From: an uncultured Streptococcus sp.
GTDB taxonomy: Bacteria; Bacillota; Bacilli; Lactobacillales; Streptococcaceae
NCBI GenBank assembly: GCA_900755085.1
Contig: CAAEFF010000007.1
Location: 1-35,531 of the forward strand
Direction: 5' to 3'
DNA: 35,531 bases
The notes under the pieces were generated by a model that saw nothing but the letters and a program-made list of their open reading frames with translations, did not search any database and was not told where the DNA came from. Position numbers and translations under genes: made by a program. Each line of letters begins with the position of its first letter. Within the stretch, counting starts at the first letter, position 1. This document shows, one piece after another, positions 23,038-32,463 of this stretch.

Positions 23038-24300
23038 ATGAGTATTGAAAATATTACCCTCTTTTCGGAACTGCATGCTGAGCCAAGCTGGCTGCAAGAT
23101 TTACGAAAAAAAGCTTTTGACAAGATCGATCAGTTGGAATTGCCAGCCATTGAACGTGTCAAATTCCACCGCTGGAATCTTGGAGATGGGACGATCACAG
23201 AAAGCGAGGCTTCTGCCAATGTTCCCGATTTTACAGCCCTCGATTCAAACTTAAAATTGGTCCAAGTTGGAACTCAAACTGTATTTGAACAGGTGCCACA
23301 AGCCTTGGCAGACCAAGGAGTTCTTTTTACAGATTTCCATACTGCCCTAGAAGAAATTCCTCAGGTAGTGGAAGACTACTTTATGTCTTCGGTTAAATAC
23401 GACGATGATAAACTAGCAGCATACCACACGGCTTATTTTAATAGTGGGGCTGTGCTATATGTTCCAGATAACGTCGAAATTTCAGAACCAATCGAAGGTA
23501 TTTTCTACCAGGATAGCGACAGTGATGTACCTTTTAATAAGCACATTTTGATTATCGCAGGTAAAAACAGCAAGTTTAGCTATTTGGAACGCCTAGAATC
23601 AAAAGGTGAAGGCTCAGCAACAGCAACTGCTAATGTGACGGTTGAGGTGATCGCCCGCTCAGGTGCCCAAGTGAAATTTGCGGCGATTGACCGCCTGGGT
23701 GAAAATGTCACAGCCTACATCAGTCGACGTGGGAAACTAGGTCAGGATGCCAGCATTGATTGGGCTATCGGTGTTATGAACGAAGGTAACGTGGTTGCAG
23801 ATTTTGACAGTGACTTGGTTGGAAACGGAAGTCATGCAGATTTGAAAGTCGTTGCTTTATCAAGCGGTCGTCAGGTGCAAGGAATTGACACACGTGTGAC
23901 TAACTTTGGTTGCAACTCGATCGGAAACATCTTGCAACACGGAGTTATTCTTGAAAAAGGAACCTTGACCTTCAATGGAATTGGTCATATTATCAAGGGG
24001 GCTAAAGGAGCAGATGCCCAGCAAGAAAGCCGTGTCTTGATGTTATCGGATCAAGCGCGTTCAGATGCCAACCCAATCCTCTTGATTGATGAAAATGATG
24101 TCACAGCAGGCCATGCTGCATCGATCGGTCAAGTGGACCCAGAAGATATGTATTACCTCATGAGTCGTGGTCTGGATCAACACACAGCAGAACGCTTAGT
24201 GGTGCGTGGTTTCTTGGGATCTGTGATTGTTGAAATCCCAGTTAAAGAAGTACGTGACGAAATGATTGCCACCATTGAAGAAAAGTTATCTCAACGCTAA
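23038..24300 (+). CDS. sufD: Fe-S cluster assembly protein SufD
   Basis: A 420-residue scaffold subunit paralogous to SufB. The central right-handed beta-helix (about 130-380) and the C-terminal helical part with MYYLMSRGLDQHTAERLVVRGFL are visible. In the SufBC2D complex it helps form the cluster at the SufB-SufD interface. AGGAG stands 8 nt before the ATG. It ends 9 nt before sufS. Confidence 0.95.
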   Translation: MSIENITLFSELHAEPSWLQDLRKKAFDKIDQLELPAIERVKFHRWNLGDGTITESEASANVPDFTALDSNLKLVQVGTQTVFEQVPQALADQGVLFTDFHTALEEIPQVVEDYFMSSVKYDDDKLAAYHTAYFNSGAVLYVPDNVEISEPIEGIFYQDSDSDVPFNKHILIIAGKNSKFSYLERLESKGEGSATATANVTVEVIARSGAQVKFAAIDRLGENVTAYISRRGKLGQDASIDWAIGVMNEGNVVADFDSDLVGNGSHADLKVVALSSGRQVQGIDTRVTNFGCNSIGNILQHGVILEKGTLTFNGIGHIIKGAKGADAQQESRVLMLSDQARSDANPILLIDENDVTAGHAASIGQVDPEDMYYLMSRGLDQHTAERLVVRGFLGSVIVEIPVKEVRDEMIATIEEKLSQR

Positions 24301-24309
24301 GGAGAAACA

Positions 24310-25536
24310 ATGCTAGATAAAAATACGATTGCTCAAGATTTTCCCATTCTCGATCAACTAGTTCACGATGAGCCTTTGGTTTATCTAGATAATGCAGCGA
24401 CGACGCAAAAACCTAAACGTGTTCTTGAAGCCGTTAATCACTATTATTTGCAAGATAACGCCAATGTTCATCGTGGAGTCCATACTTTGGCTGAACGAGC
24501 GACAGCAGCCTATGAGGCAGCGCGTGAGAAAGTCAGAAAATTTATCAATGCTTCATCAACCAAGGAGGTGCTCTTTACAAGAGGGACAACGACTGGACTC
24601 AACTGGGTAGCCCGCTATGCAGAAGAAGTCCTAAAGGAGGGGGATGAAGTCCTGATTTCCATCATGGAACATCACTCCAACATCATCCCTTGGCAGCAAG
24701 CTTGCAAGAAAACAGGAGCAAAACTGGTCTATGTCTATCTAAAAGATGGCTTACTAGATATGCAGGACTTAAAGAGCAAGCTTAGTGAAAAGACAAAATT
24801 TGTCTCCATCACTCATGCTTCCAATGTCTTAGGGGTGGTTAATCCGATCAAGGAAATTGCTCAATTAGCTCATGAAGTTGGAGCGATCATGGTCGTAGAT
24901 GGGGCTCAATCAACCCCTCATATGGCTATTGATGTACAAGACTTAGATGCGGATTTCTTTGCTTTTTCTGGCCATAAGATGGCTGCACCAACAGGGATTG
25001 GTGTCCTCTATGGGAAGGAAGAAATCTTAGAGCAAATGTCTCCGATCGAGTTTGGGGGCGAGATGATTGACTTTGTTTATGAGCAATCTGCCTCTTGGAA
25101 GGAATTGCCTTGGAAATTTGAAGCTGGAACACCTAATATGGCTGGTGCAATTGGTCTTGGTGCAGCGATCGATTACTTAGAGGAGTTGGGAATGGACCAA
25201 ATAGAAGCGCATGAGCATGAATTGATTGCCTATGTGTTTCCAAAATTACAGGCTATCGAAGGCTTGACGATTTATGGTTCCCAAGACTTAGCCCAACGCT
25301 CTGGCGTGATTTCTTTTAATCTTGGAGACCTCCATCCACATGATTTGGCAACAGCTCTAGATTACGAAGGGATTGCCGTTCGTGCAGGTCACCACTGTGC
25401 ACAACCCTTGCTTCAATATTTACAAGTTCCGGCAACAACGAGAGCAAGTTTTTATCTCTACAACACCAAAGCGGACTGTGATCAATTAATTGAGGCATTG
25501 GTCAAAGCAAAGGAGTTTTTCAATGGCACTTTCTAA
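24310..25536 (+). CDS. sufS: Cysteine desulfurase SufS
   Basis: A 408-residue PLP enzyme of the class II desulfurase group, taking sulfur from cysteine for Fe-S cluster assembly. The PLP lysine is K223 (FSGHKMAAPTGIG) and the persulfide-carrying cysteine is C363 (RAGHHCAQP), in the short-loop form typical of SufS. It passes sulfur to SufU, encoded next. Its last 14 nt overlap the sufU start. AAGGAGAA precedes the ATG. Confidence 0.97.
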   Translation: MLDKNTIAQDFPILDQLVHDEPLVYLDNAATTQKPKRVLEAVNHYYLQDNANVHRGVHTLAERATAAYEAAREKVRKFINASSTKEVLFTRGTTTGLNWVARYAEEVLKEGDEVLISIMEHHSNIIPWQQACKKTGAKLVYVYLKDGLLDMQDLKSKLSEKTKFVSITHASNVLGVVNPIKEIAQLAHEVGAIMVVDGAQSTPHMAIDVQDLDADFFAFSGHKMAAPTGIGVLYGKEEILEQMSPIEFGGEMIDFVYEQSASWKELPWKFEAGTPNMAGAIGLGAAIDYLEELGMDQIEAHEHELIAYVFPKLQAIEGLTIYGSQDLAQRSGVISFNLGDLHPHDLATALDYEGIAVRAGHHCAQPLLQYLQVPATTRASFYLYNTKADCDQLIEALVKAKEFFNGTF

Positions 25537-25957
25537 ATTAGATTCGCTGTACATGGCGGTCGTAGCTGACCATTCAAAACACCCCCACCACCAAGGACAG
25601 ATTGAAGATGTTGATCAGATCCAACTCAACAATCCAACTTGTGGAGATGTGATCCAGTTAAGTGTAAAATTTGATGAGAATGATAGAATCGAAGATATCG
25701 CCTTTGTCAATTCAGGTTGTACCATCTCAACAGCTTCGGCTAGTATGATGACAGATGCTGTAATGGGAAAAACAAAAGAGGAAGTTGCAGCATTGGCACA
25801 GGTCTTTTCAGAAATGGTCCAAGGTCAATCAGATCCTCGTCAAGAGGAACTGGGTGACGCGACCTTCTTATCGGGAGTCTCAAAATTCCCCCAACGGATT
25901 AAGTGTGCGACCCTCTCCTGGAATGCTCTTAAAAAAGCAATCGAACATAGCAAATAA
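25523..25957 (+). CDS. sufU: Sulfur-transfer protein SufU
   Basis: A 144-residue zinc protein that accepts sulfur from SufS. Zinc/active ligands are C40 and D42 (TCGD), C66 (NSGC) and C128 (IKCATL), as in Bacillus SufU; the 'SGVSKFPQRIKC' insert separates it from IscU scaffolds. The ATG at 25523 was chosen for the AAGGAG upstream (25509-25515 region); an earlier in-frame start at 25490 would lie within sufS without a ribosome site. Confidence 0.95.
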   Translation: MALSKLDSLYMAVVADHSKHPHHQGQIEDVDQIQLNNPTCGDVIQLSVKFDENDRIEDIAFVNSGCTISTASASMMTDAVMGKTKEEVAALAQVFSEMVQGQSDPRQEELGDATFLSGVSKFPQRIKCATLSWNALKKAIEHSK

Positions 25958-25989
25958 TTAAAAGAAGAAACAGAGAAAGAAAGGAAATT

Positions 25990-27402
25990 ATGGCTGAAGA
26001 AAGAGTCGAACCGAAACCAATTGATCTCGGTGAATATAAATTTGGATTTCACGATGACGTTCAACCTATTCTCTCAACAGGGAAAGGCTTGAACGAAGCA
26101 GTTATTCGTGAATTGTCTGCAGCAAAAAATGAACCAGAATGGATGCTGGAGTTCCGCTTGAAATCTTTTGAAACCTTCAAAAAGATGCCCATGCAAACCT
26201 GGGGTGCCGATCTATCAGAGATTGACTTTGATGATTTGATTTATTATCAAAAACCATCGGATAAACCTGCCCGTTCATGGGACGAAGTTCCAGAGAAAAT
26301 CAAGGAAACCTTTGAGCGTATCGGGATTCCAGAAGCCGAGCGTGCCTACCTAGCAGGGGCTTCTGCCCAGTATGAATCAGAAGTGGTTTACCACAATATG
26401 AAAGAAGAGTTTGAAAAGTTAGGAATTATCTTTACCGATACGGATTCTGCCCTAAAAGAATATCCAGATCTTTTCAAACAGTATTTTGCAAAGTTAGTAC
26501 CTCCAACGGATAACAAGTTGGCTGCCCTCAACTCAGCTGTTTGGTCTGGTGGAACCTTCATTTATGTGCCAAAAGGCGTAAAAGTAGATGTTCCTCTTCA
26601 AACCTACTTCCGTATCAACAATGAAAATACAGGTCAGTTTGAACGGACCCTGATTATCGTCGATGAGGGCGCAAGTGTCCACTATGTAGAAGGATGTACA
26701 GCACCGACCTACTCAAGCAATAGCCTCCATGCAGCGATTGTCGAGATCTTTGCCTTGGATGGTGCATACATGCGCTACACGACCATCCAAAACTGGTCTG
26801 ACAATGTCTACAACTTGGTCACCAAGCGGGCCAAAGCTCAAAAAGATGCCACTGTTGAATGGATCGATGGGAACTTGGGAGCCAAGACGACCATGAAGTA
26901 CCCATCTGTTTATCTAGATGGAGAAGGAGCGCGTGGGACCATGTTGTCCATTGCCTTTGCGAATGCAGGTCAACACCAAGATACAGGTGCCAAGATGATC
27001 CACAATGCCCCTCATACCAGCTCATCTATCGTATCGAAGTCTATCGCAAAAGGTGGCGGAAAGGTAGACTACCGTGGACAAGTAACCTTTAACAAAAATT
27101 CCAAGAAATCAGTTTCTCACATCGAGTGTGACACCATTATTATGGATGATTTATCTGCATCAGATACAATTCCATTTAATGAAATCCACAACTCACAAGT
27201 TGCTTTGGAGCACGAAGCTAAGGTTTCAAAAATCTCAGAAGAGCAGCTTTATTATTTGATGAGTCGTGGACTGTCTGAATCAGAAGCGACAGAAATGATT
27301 GTCATGGGATTTGTAGAGCCCTTTACGAAAGAACTTCCAATGGAATATGCGGTTGAGTTAAACCGACTCATTAGCTACGAAATGGAAGGCTCTGTAGGGT
27401 AA
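25990..27402 (+). CDS. sufB: Fe-S cluster assembly protein SufB
   Basis: A 470-residue core scaffold of the SUF system. The N-terminal helical region (about 1-120), the long beta-helix (about 150-420) with VEGCTAPTYSSNSLH, and the C-terminal LYYLMSRGLSESEATEMIVMGFVEPF segment are characteristic. Last gene of sufCDSUB; AGAAAGGAAA precedes the ATG. Confidence 0.97.
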   Translation: MAEERVEPKPIDLGEYKFGFHDDVQPILSTGKGLNEAVIRELSAAKNEPEWMLEFRLKSFETFKKMPMQTWGADLSEIDFDDLIYYQKPSDKPARSWDEVPEKIKETFERIGIPEAERAYLAGASAQYESEVVYHNMKEEFEKLGIIFTDTDSALKEYPDLFKQYFAKLVPPTDNKLAALNSAVWSGGTFIYVPKGVKVDVPLQTYFRINNENTGQFERTLIIVDEGASVHYVEGCTAPTYSSNSLHAAIVEIFALDGAYMRYTTIQNWSDNVYNLVTKRAKAQKDATVEWIDGNLGAKTTMKYPSVYLDGEGARGTMLSIAFANAGQHQDTGAKMIHNAPHTSSSIVSKSIAKGGGKVDYRGQVTFNKNSKKSVSHIECDTIIMDDLSASDTIPFNEIHNSQVALEHEAKVSKISEEQLYYLMSRGLSESEATEMIVMGFVEPFTKELPMEYAVELNRLISYEMEGSVG

Positions 27403-27418
27403 TTCATTTTTGTCAATC

Positions 27419-27456
27419 AAAAAACACAATGGACTTGATTCCATTGTGTTTTTTTA
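27419..27456. terminator. Bidirectional terminator between sufB and the PBP3-like gene
   Basis: AAAACACAATGG (27421-27432) pairs with CCATTGTGTTTT (27441-27452). A runs on the left and T runs on the right let it work for both convergent units. Confidence 0.88.
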
Positions 27457-27457
27457 C

Positions 27458-28699
27458 TTATAGCTTTTCGTTGACATAACGAACAAATTCATTCCACCAA
27501 ACCTTTAAGAAAAAGCTTTTCTCAATGGTTCTTCCCGCTACCATATCGACCGTTGGCTCCTGATCTTCTAGATAGCCTCGCCCGATTTTATCTGGATCAG
27601 TATAGTGTAATTTTCCAAGAGTGGTTCCTGATTTGACAGGTGCCTTGAATGATTCTTGAGTGCTCTTGAATTGAATTTTTGGTTCTGATTGACTGCCTTG
27701 TTTTTCGACGATATAGAAGTCTTTTTTTGCAACAGCTAAAACAGTCTCAGACTTCCCATCCATAATACTTGCCTTACTTTTCCCGTAAGGATCTCCTTCT
27801 TTGACGACAATAGAAGAAACAAAGGTTCTTACCACGTAGTTCATCAGAGAAGAAGTAGCCACAAAGCGTGCATATGGATCACCGTCAACGGCCTCTACTC
27901 CTAGGACAACAGTAATCATATGGATGCCATTTTGCGTCGTCGATGCAGCAAAGGTGATACCACCTTTGGTAGAGTTGCTGACCCGAAGGCCGTCGACTCC
28001 AGACCGGTAATTCGGCATGCCTTCTAGCATCAGGTTGGGGTTTTCAATCTGCGTGTTTGAAAAAAGAGCAGTGGGTTTTGAAGTATATTTGGTCACTTCA
28101 GGAAAATCCTGGAGTAAGTGCTTGGCAATAACAGCAATATCATAAGCACTCAATTGATTTTCGTCTTCTTTTCCATCAGGATCTCCGCTGATGGTTTGAG
28201 TATTTAATCCGGTAGCATTGATTAAATGAGGAGATTGAATGCCCCATTCAGCAAGTTTCTTCTTCATATTTTCAACGAAGCTTTTCTCAGAACCACCCAC
28301 TTTCTCAGCTAAGGCCAAGGCAGCGGTGCTAGAATTTCCAACTAAAAGAGCCGTCAATAACTGTTCAACCGTATATTGGTTCGCCTCCATAGGAAGAGTA
28401 CCAGCACCTTCGATATTATTCAAGGACAAAGCTTTCTCAGACAATTTGATAGGATCTTTTAGAGAAAGTTTTTTTTCATGAATGGCTTCGAAAATCAGAT
28501 AAGTGGTTAAGAGTGTAGATAGTCCTCCCACATCTCGCTTTTTCTCCGAATCCTTTTCATATAAGATTTTACCTGTATCAGCTTCAACAGCAATAGCACT
28601 TTGAGCAGGAAGATCTAGCTCATCTGCTAGTACGACCTGATAAGGTAAACTGCATAACAGCAGGATAAAGGTTAAAAAAGAAAGAAAGAATTTTTTCAC
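27458..28699 (-). CDS. PBP3/DacA-like D,D-carboxypeptidase homologue lacking catalytic motifs
   Basis: A 413-residue secreted protein aligning end to end with streptococcal PBP3 (DacA). It has a signal peptide (about 1-25), a peptidase S11 domain (about 30-295), a C-terminal beta domain (about 300-385) and an amphipathic membrane-anchoring end (FLKVWWNEFVRYVNEKL). All three active-site motifs are changed: SxxK reads GLST (59-62), SxN reads NSS (122-124) and KTG reads RVS (239-241). Flanking residues are conserved and the frame is open, so loss looks specific to catalysis. It should not cleave D-Ala-D-Ala or bind penicillin covalently. The start is GTG with GAGGAAAC upstream. A scaffold, regulator or ligand-binding role is inferred; an active PBP3 should exist elsewhere. 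Confidence 0.88.
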   Translation of the reverse strand: MKKFFLSFLTFILLLCSLPYQVVLADELDLPAQSAIAVEADTGKILYEKDSEKKRDVGGLSTLLTTYLIFEAIHEKKLSLKDPIKLSEKALSLNNIEGAGTLPMEANQYTVEQLLTALLVGNSSTAALALAEKVGGSEKSFVENMKKKLAEWGIQSPHLINATGLNTQTISGDPDGKEDENQLSAYDIAVIAKHLLQDFPEVTKYTSKPTALFSNTQIENPNLMLEGMPNYRSGVDGLRVSNSTKGGITFAASTTQNGIHMITVVLGVEAVDGDPYARFVATSSLMNYVVRTFVSSIVVKEGDPYGKSKASIMDGKSETVLAVAKKDFYIVEKQGSQSEPKIQFKSTQESFKAPVKSGTTLGKLHYTDPDKIGRGYLEDQEPTVDMVAGRTIEKSFFLKVWWNEFVRYVNEKL

Positions 28700-28728
28700 A
28701 GTTGTTTCCTCATTACTTAGTCTTCTCT

Positions 28729-28757
28729 ATTGTATCATACAAATAATTAATGGAAAA
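28729..28757 (-). promoter_or_regulatory. Possible promoter of the PBP3-like gene (minus strand)
   Basis: On the minus strand, TACAAT (plus 28729-28734) has TTTTCC 17 bp upstream, a weak -35. The -10 lies in the near-palindrome TTGTATGATACAA. Confidence 0.35.
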
Positions 28758-28821
28758 TCGTAAAATCATCAATTATACTAAAAAGTCAGTCATAGCAAGG
28801 TTTTAGGATAGTGTTGAAGCA

Positions 28822-28836
28822 AATATTCAGAAAATT
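28822..28836. promoter_or_regulatory. CodY box upstream of amiA
   Basis: AATATTCAGAAAATT matches AATTTTCWGAAAATT at 14 of 15 positions. It ends 3 bp before the -35 box of amiA, a position suited to repression. ATTCAGAAAATTTA is identical to the ilvB site (8637-8650). Confidence 0.75.
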
Positions 28837-28839
28837 TAG

Positions 28840-28868
28840 TTTACTTTTTTTTCTACTTGTGATATAAT
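28840..28868 (+). promoter_or_regulatory. Promoter of the ami operon
   Basis: TTTACT (28840-28845) and TATAAT (28863-28868) are 17 bp apart with a TGn extension (28860-28862). Confidence 0.75.
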
Positions 28869-28904
28869 CTTAAACAAATCTAAAAAAACTATTGGAGAAT
28901 TCCT

Positions 28905-30890
28905 ATGAAAAAAGGTAAAGTATTCGCAGTTGCCGGAGTAACACTCCTTGCAGCTGGATTGTTGGCTGCATGTTCTGGTTCAAACACTAGCAAAGCAAGC
29001 TCAGGCGAAGACAAAAACTATGGTTATGTCTACACAGATGATCCTCAAACTTTGGACTACACTGTATCTTCTAAAGCTGCTACACATGATATCACTACAA
29101 ACGTCGTAGATGGTTTGATGGCAAATGACAAGTATGGTAATCTCGTACCATCACTTGCAGAAGATTGGTCTGTTTCAAAAGATGGTTTGACTTATACCTA
29201 CAAGATTCGTAAAGGGGTTAAGTGGTACGATGCAGACGGTGAAGAACATGGCGAAGTGACAGCTAAAGACTTTGTAACAGGTTTGAAACACGCTGCTGAT
29301 AAAAAATCGGAAACTCTTTCACTAGTTCAAGGCTCAATCAAAGGCTTGGATGATTATGTACAAGGAAAAACTACAGACTTCAGCCAAGTTGGTGTCAAAG
29401 CTGTTGATGATTACACACTTGAGTATACATTGAACAAACCTGAAACCTTCTGGAACTCTAAAACAACAAACGGAATCTTGTTCCCAATTAGCACAGATTT
29501 CTTGAAGAGTAAGGGAGATGATTTTGGTCAACCAAACGATGTGAAGTCAATCCTTGCAAACGGACCTTTCCTTCTTAAATCTATTACGTCAAAATCATCT
29601 GTTGTATTTGAAAAGAATGACAACTACTGGGATAAGAAAAACGTTCACCTTAAAGAAGTGAAACTTACCTACTACGATGGATCAGACCAAGATTCATTGG
29701 CGCGTGGTTTCTCTGATGGTGCTTATACAGCTGCTCGTCTTTTCCCAGCAAGTTCAAACTTTGCAACTGTATCTAAAAAATACAAAGACAACATCTATAA
29801 TACACCGGCTGGTTCAGGGGTAGCGGTTCTTGGTTTCAACATTGACCGTCAATCATACAAACATACTGCTAAGAAATCAGATGCTGAAAAGACTGCGACT
29901 AAGAAAGCAATCTTGAACAAAGATTTCCGTCAAGCTATCACTTTTGCCTTGAACCGTGAAAACTACTCAGCGCAAGTAAATAGTAAAGCATTTGCTAAAC
30001 CAGCTATCCGTAATACCTACACAGCTCCAGCCTTTGTGCAAGTAAATGGAAAAGACTTTGGAGATGTGGTTGCAGATAAATTGAGCACATATGGTGATCA
30101 ATGGAAAGGTGTCAACCTTGCAGATGGTCAAGATGGTCTTTATAACAAAGACAAAGCAAAAGCACAACTTGAAAAAGCAAAAGCTGAACTTCAAAAAGAT
30201 GGCGTTCAATTCCCAATTCATATTGACGTACCAGTAGCACAAAACTCTACAAACTTTGTTTCACGGATGCAATCATTGAAACAAACAGTGGAAGATACTC
30301 TTGGTAAAGACAATGTTGTCCTTGACCTTCAAATGATGGACCAAGACGAAGTGTTGAACATCACGTTGAATGTTCCATCAGCTGCAGATGCAGATTGGGA
30401 TCTTCAAGGATTGGTCGGATGGAACCCAGACTACGATGATCCATCAACTTACCTTGATACTCTTCAACCTTCATCAGAAGACCAAACAAAAGTTTACCTT
30501 GGTTTTGCAGGTGGTGTAGATAATGCTTCAGCCAAAGCAGTTGGCTTGGATGAGTATGCGAAACTTCTTGCAGACGCTAATAGCGAATCACTTGATGTAG
30601 CTAAACGTTACGAAAAATATGCTACTGCTCAAGCTTGGTTGAGTGACAGTGCCTTGGTAATCCCAACAATGTCAAGCACAGGCGCAGCAACAGTTGTTTC
30701 TAAAGTGGTTCCATTCTCTGGCCCATCAGCTCAAACAGGTAACAAAGGATCTGCTTACTTCAAATATGTAGAAGTTCAAGATGAACCTGTTACTAAGAAA
30801 CAATACGAACAAGCACGTGAAAAATGGCAAAAAGAAAAAGCTGAGTCAAACAAAAAAGCTCAACAAGATCTTGAAAAACACGTTAAATAA
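28905..30890 (+). CDS. amiA: Oligopeptide ABC transporter, substrate-binding lipoprotein (AmiA/OppA)
   Basis: A 661-residue family 5 extracellular binding protein. It has a lipoprotein signal with lipobox LAAC (lipidated Cys23), a Ser-rich linker, then the large peptide-binding fold (DPQTLDYTVSSKAATHDITT... near 42-60). The C-terminal end is a Lys/Glu/Gln-rich helix. It captures peptides, including signalling peptides, for AmiCD. Paralogues AliA/AliB exist in pneumococcus, so the exact name is by operon position. A stem-loop downstream (30911-30940) separates it from amiC, consistent with excess binding protein. Codon bias is strong. Confidence 0.93.
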   Translation: MKKGKVFAVAGVTLLAAGLLAACSGSNTSKASSGEDKNYGYVYTDDPQTLDYTVSSKAATHDITTNVVDGLMANDKYGNLVPSLAEDWSVSKDGLTYTYKIRKGVKWYDADGEEHGEVTAKDFVTGLKHAADKKSETLSLVQGSIKGLDDYVQGKTTDFSQVGVKAVDDYTLEYTLNKPETFWNSKTTNGILFPISTDFLKSKGDDFGQPNDVKSILANGPFLLKSITSKSSVVFEKNDNYWDKKNVHLKEVKLTYYDGSDQDSLARGFSDGAYTAARLFPASSNFATVSKKYKDNIYNTPAGSGVAVLGFNIDRQSYKHTAKKSDAEKTATKKAILNKDFRQAITFALNRENYSAQVNSKAFAKPAIRNTYTAPAFVQVNGKDFGDVVADKLSTYGDQWKGVNLADGQDGLYNKDKAKAQLEKAKAELQKDGVQFPIHIDVPVAQNSTNFVSRMQSLKQTVEDTLGKDNVVLDLQMMDQDEVLNITLNVPSAADADWDLQGLVGWNPDYDDPSTYLDTLQPSSEDQTKVYLGFAGGVDNASAKAVGLDEYAKLLADANSESLDVAKRYEKYATAQAWLSDSALVIPTMSSTGAATVVSKVVPFSGPSAQTGNKGSAYFKYVEVQDEPVTKKQYEQAREKWQKEKAESNKKAQQDLEKHVK

Positions 30891-30910
30891 TTAAATTATT
30901 GCTTTTCATT

Positions 30911-30944
30911 AGAACTTTCTCTTCTAGGGGAGAAAGTTCTTTTG
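30911..30944 (+). terminator. Intercistronic hairpin between amiA and amiC
   Basis: The perfect 11-bp stem AGAACTTTCTC (30911-30921) pairs with GAGAAAGTTCT (30930-30940), with only about four T after. It is probably a leaky terminator or 3' stabiliser of the amiA mRNA. Confidence 0.65.
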
Positions 30945-30963
30945 GACATTAAAGGAATGAAAT

Positions 30964-32463
30964 ATGAAAAAATATGTTTTTATGCGTATTTTGCGTTCGT
31001 TAGTGTCGATCTTTCTCGTCACGACATTAACCTACATGATTATCTATACGCTAACACCGAGAAATCTCATCTTTAAAAATGACCCCAACTACAATAAAGT
31101 AGCGAAGACAAAAGATTCGAAGATCAACTACGAAAATACTGTCTACGATCGCATGGGTTATTTGGAATACATGGATTCAAAGAGCTTGCAACAAAAAGCA
31201 AGTAAAGAAGATTCTTCTGTAACAGTTGATGCGACAACTGCCAATGAAAAGATCTATAAGGAATACATTAACAAATTAGGTCATGGTTGGCAGTTGAAAC
31301 GTTTCCCAGAAAGTAAGTCTTTCTATGCGGTGCGTGAAATTCCAGTTTTTGAACGTGTCGTCAGCTTCTATGCGAATTTGATTCAGTTTGATCATCCAGG
31401 TTGGGTGAAAGATGCTTCAAATCCAAACCTCAAACGCTATATCCGTATTGAAAATGATCCGTCTATTGGTTGGTCAGTTGTAGGTTCTGGTACGAAACAC
31501 AAATACCTCTTGTACTTTAATGGTCAATTCCCATATGTACACCAAAACTTTGTGACCTTAAACCTTGGAAATTCATATCCAACTTATTCAAATACCCCTG
31601 TTCTTCAAGTTATTACCCAAGGACAAGGAACAACTAAGAAGAGTGAAGTGAACTTCCCAACAGGTAAAAAGACATCTTCAATCGATATCTACTCACGTAC
31701 CTACAAATCACCAAGTAAGGCAGACTCACAAGATATCAGTCGATTTGGTAAAGGGGACGCTTATACAGCAACGTTGAGCAACTATGAGAATCCATCCATG
31801 ATTGCATCTTCTTCAATCATTGGTTTGATCGGTATTGCAATTTCTTATTTGATTGCGATCCCATTAGGATCTTACATGGCTCTGTTCAAGAACTCATGGT
31901 TTGATAGCATCTCAACAGCTGCTTTGACATTTATGATGTCTCTTCCAACCATTGCTTCGGTCTACATTGTCCGTTTAGCAGGTTCATTCTTTGGGCTTCC
32001 AGACTCATTCCCAGTTCTTGGAGCACAGGACTGGCGTTCATATGTATTGCCGTCTCTGATTCTTGGTTTATTGAGTGCACCATTTAACGCCGTTTGGATT
32101 CGTCGTTACATGATCGATATCCATTCACAAGATTTCGTCCGTTTTGCTCGTTCAAAAGGATTGTCAGAACGTGAGATCTCAAGAAAACACATCTTCAAAA
32201 ATGCGATGGTTCCATTGGTATCTGGTATTCCGACATCTATTATTGGAGTTATCTCAGGTGCGACACTTACTGAAACAGTCTTCGCTTTCCCAGGTATGGG
32301 TAAAATGTTGATTGACTCTATTAAAGCATCAAACAACACCATGGTTATCGGACTTGTCTTCATCTTCACATCGCTTGGTATCTTTGCTGCCATGTTAGGT
32401 GATATCTTGATGACAGTGCTTGATCCACGGATTAAATTAACGAATACGAAAGGAGGCAAATAA
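30964..32463 (+). CDS. amiC: Oligopeptide ABC transporter permease AmiC
   Basis: A 499-residue permease. After the first membrane helix (about 8-29) it has a very large extracellular segment (about 30-275), characteristic of streptococcal AmiC. The conserved permease core (about 278-490) follows, with the coupling motif RFARSKGLSEREISRKHIFKNAMVP. It pairs with AmiD to form the peptide channel. Its stop overlaps the amiD start by 1 nt (TAATG). Confidence 0.94.
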   Translation: MKKYVFMRILRSLVSIFLVTTLTYMIIYTLTPRNLIFKNDPNYNKVAKTKDSKINYENTVYDRMGYLEYMDSKSLQQKASKEDSSVTVDATTANEKIYKEYINKLGHGWQLKRFPESKSFYAVREIPVFERVVSFYANLIQFDHPGWVKDASNPNLKRYIRIENDPSIGWSVVGSGTKHKYLLYFNGQFPYVHQNFVTLNLGNSYPTYSNTPVLQVITQGQGTTKKSEVNFPTGKKTSSIDIYSRTYKSPSKADSQDISRFGKGDAYTATLSNYENPSMIASSSIIGLIGIAISYLIAIPLGSYMALFKNSWFDSISTAALTFMMSLPTIASVYIVRLAGSFFGLPDSFPVLGAQDWRSYVLPSLILGLLSAPFNAVWIRRYMIDIHSQDFVRFARSKGLSEREISRKHIFKNAMVPLVSGIPTSIIGVISGATLTETVFAFPGMGKMLIDSIKASNNTMVIGLVFIFTSLGIFAAMLGDILMTVLDPRIKLTNTKGGK

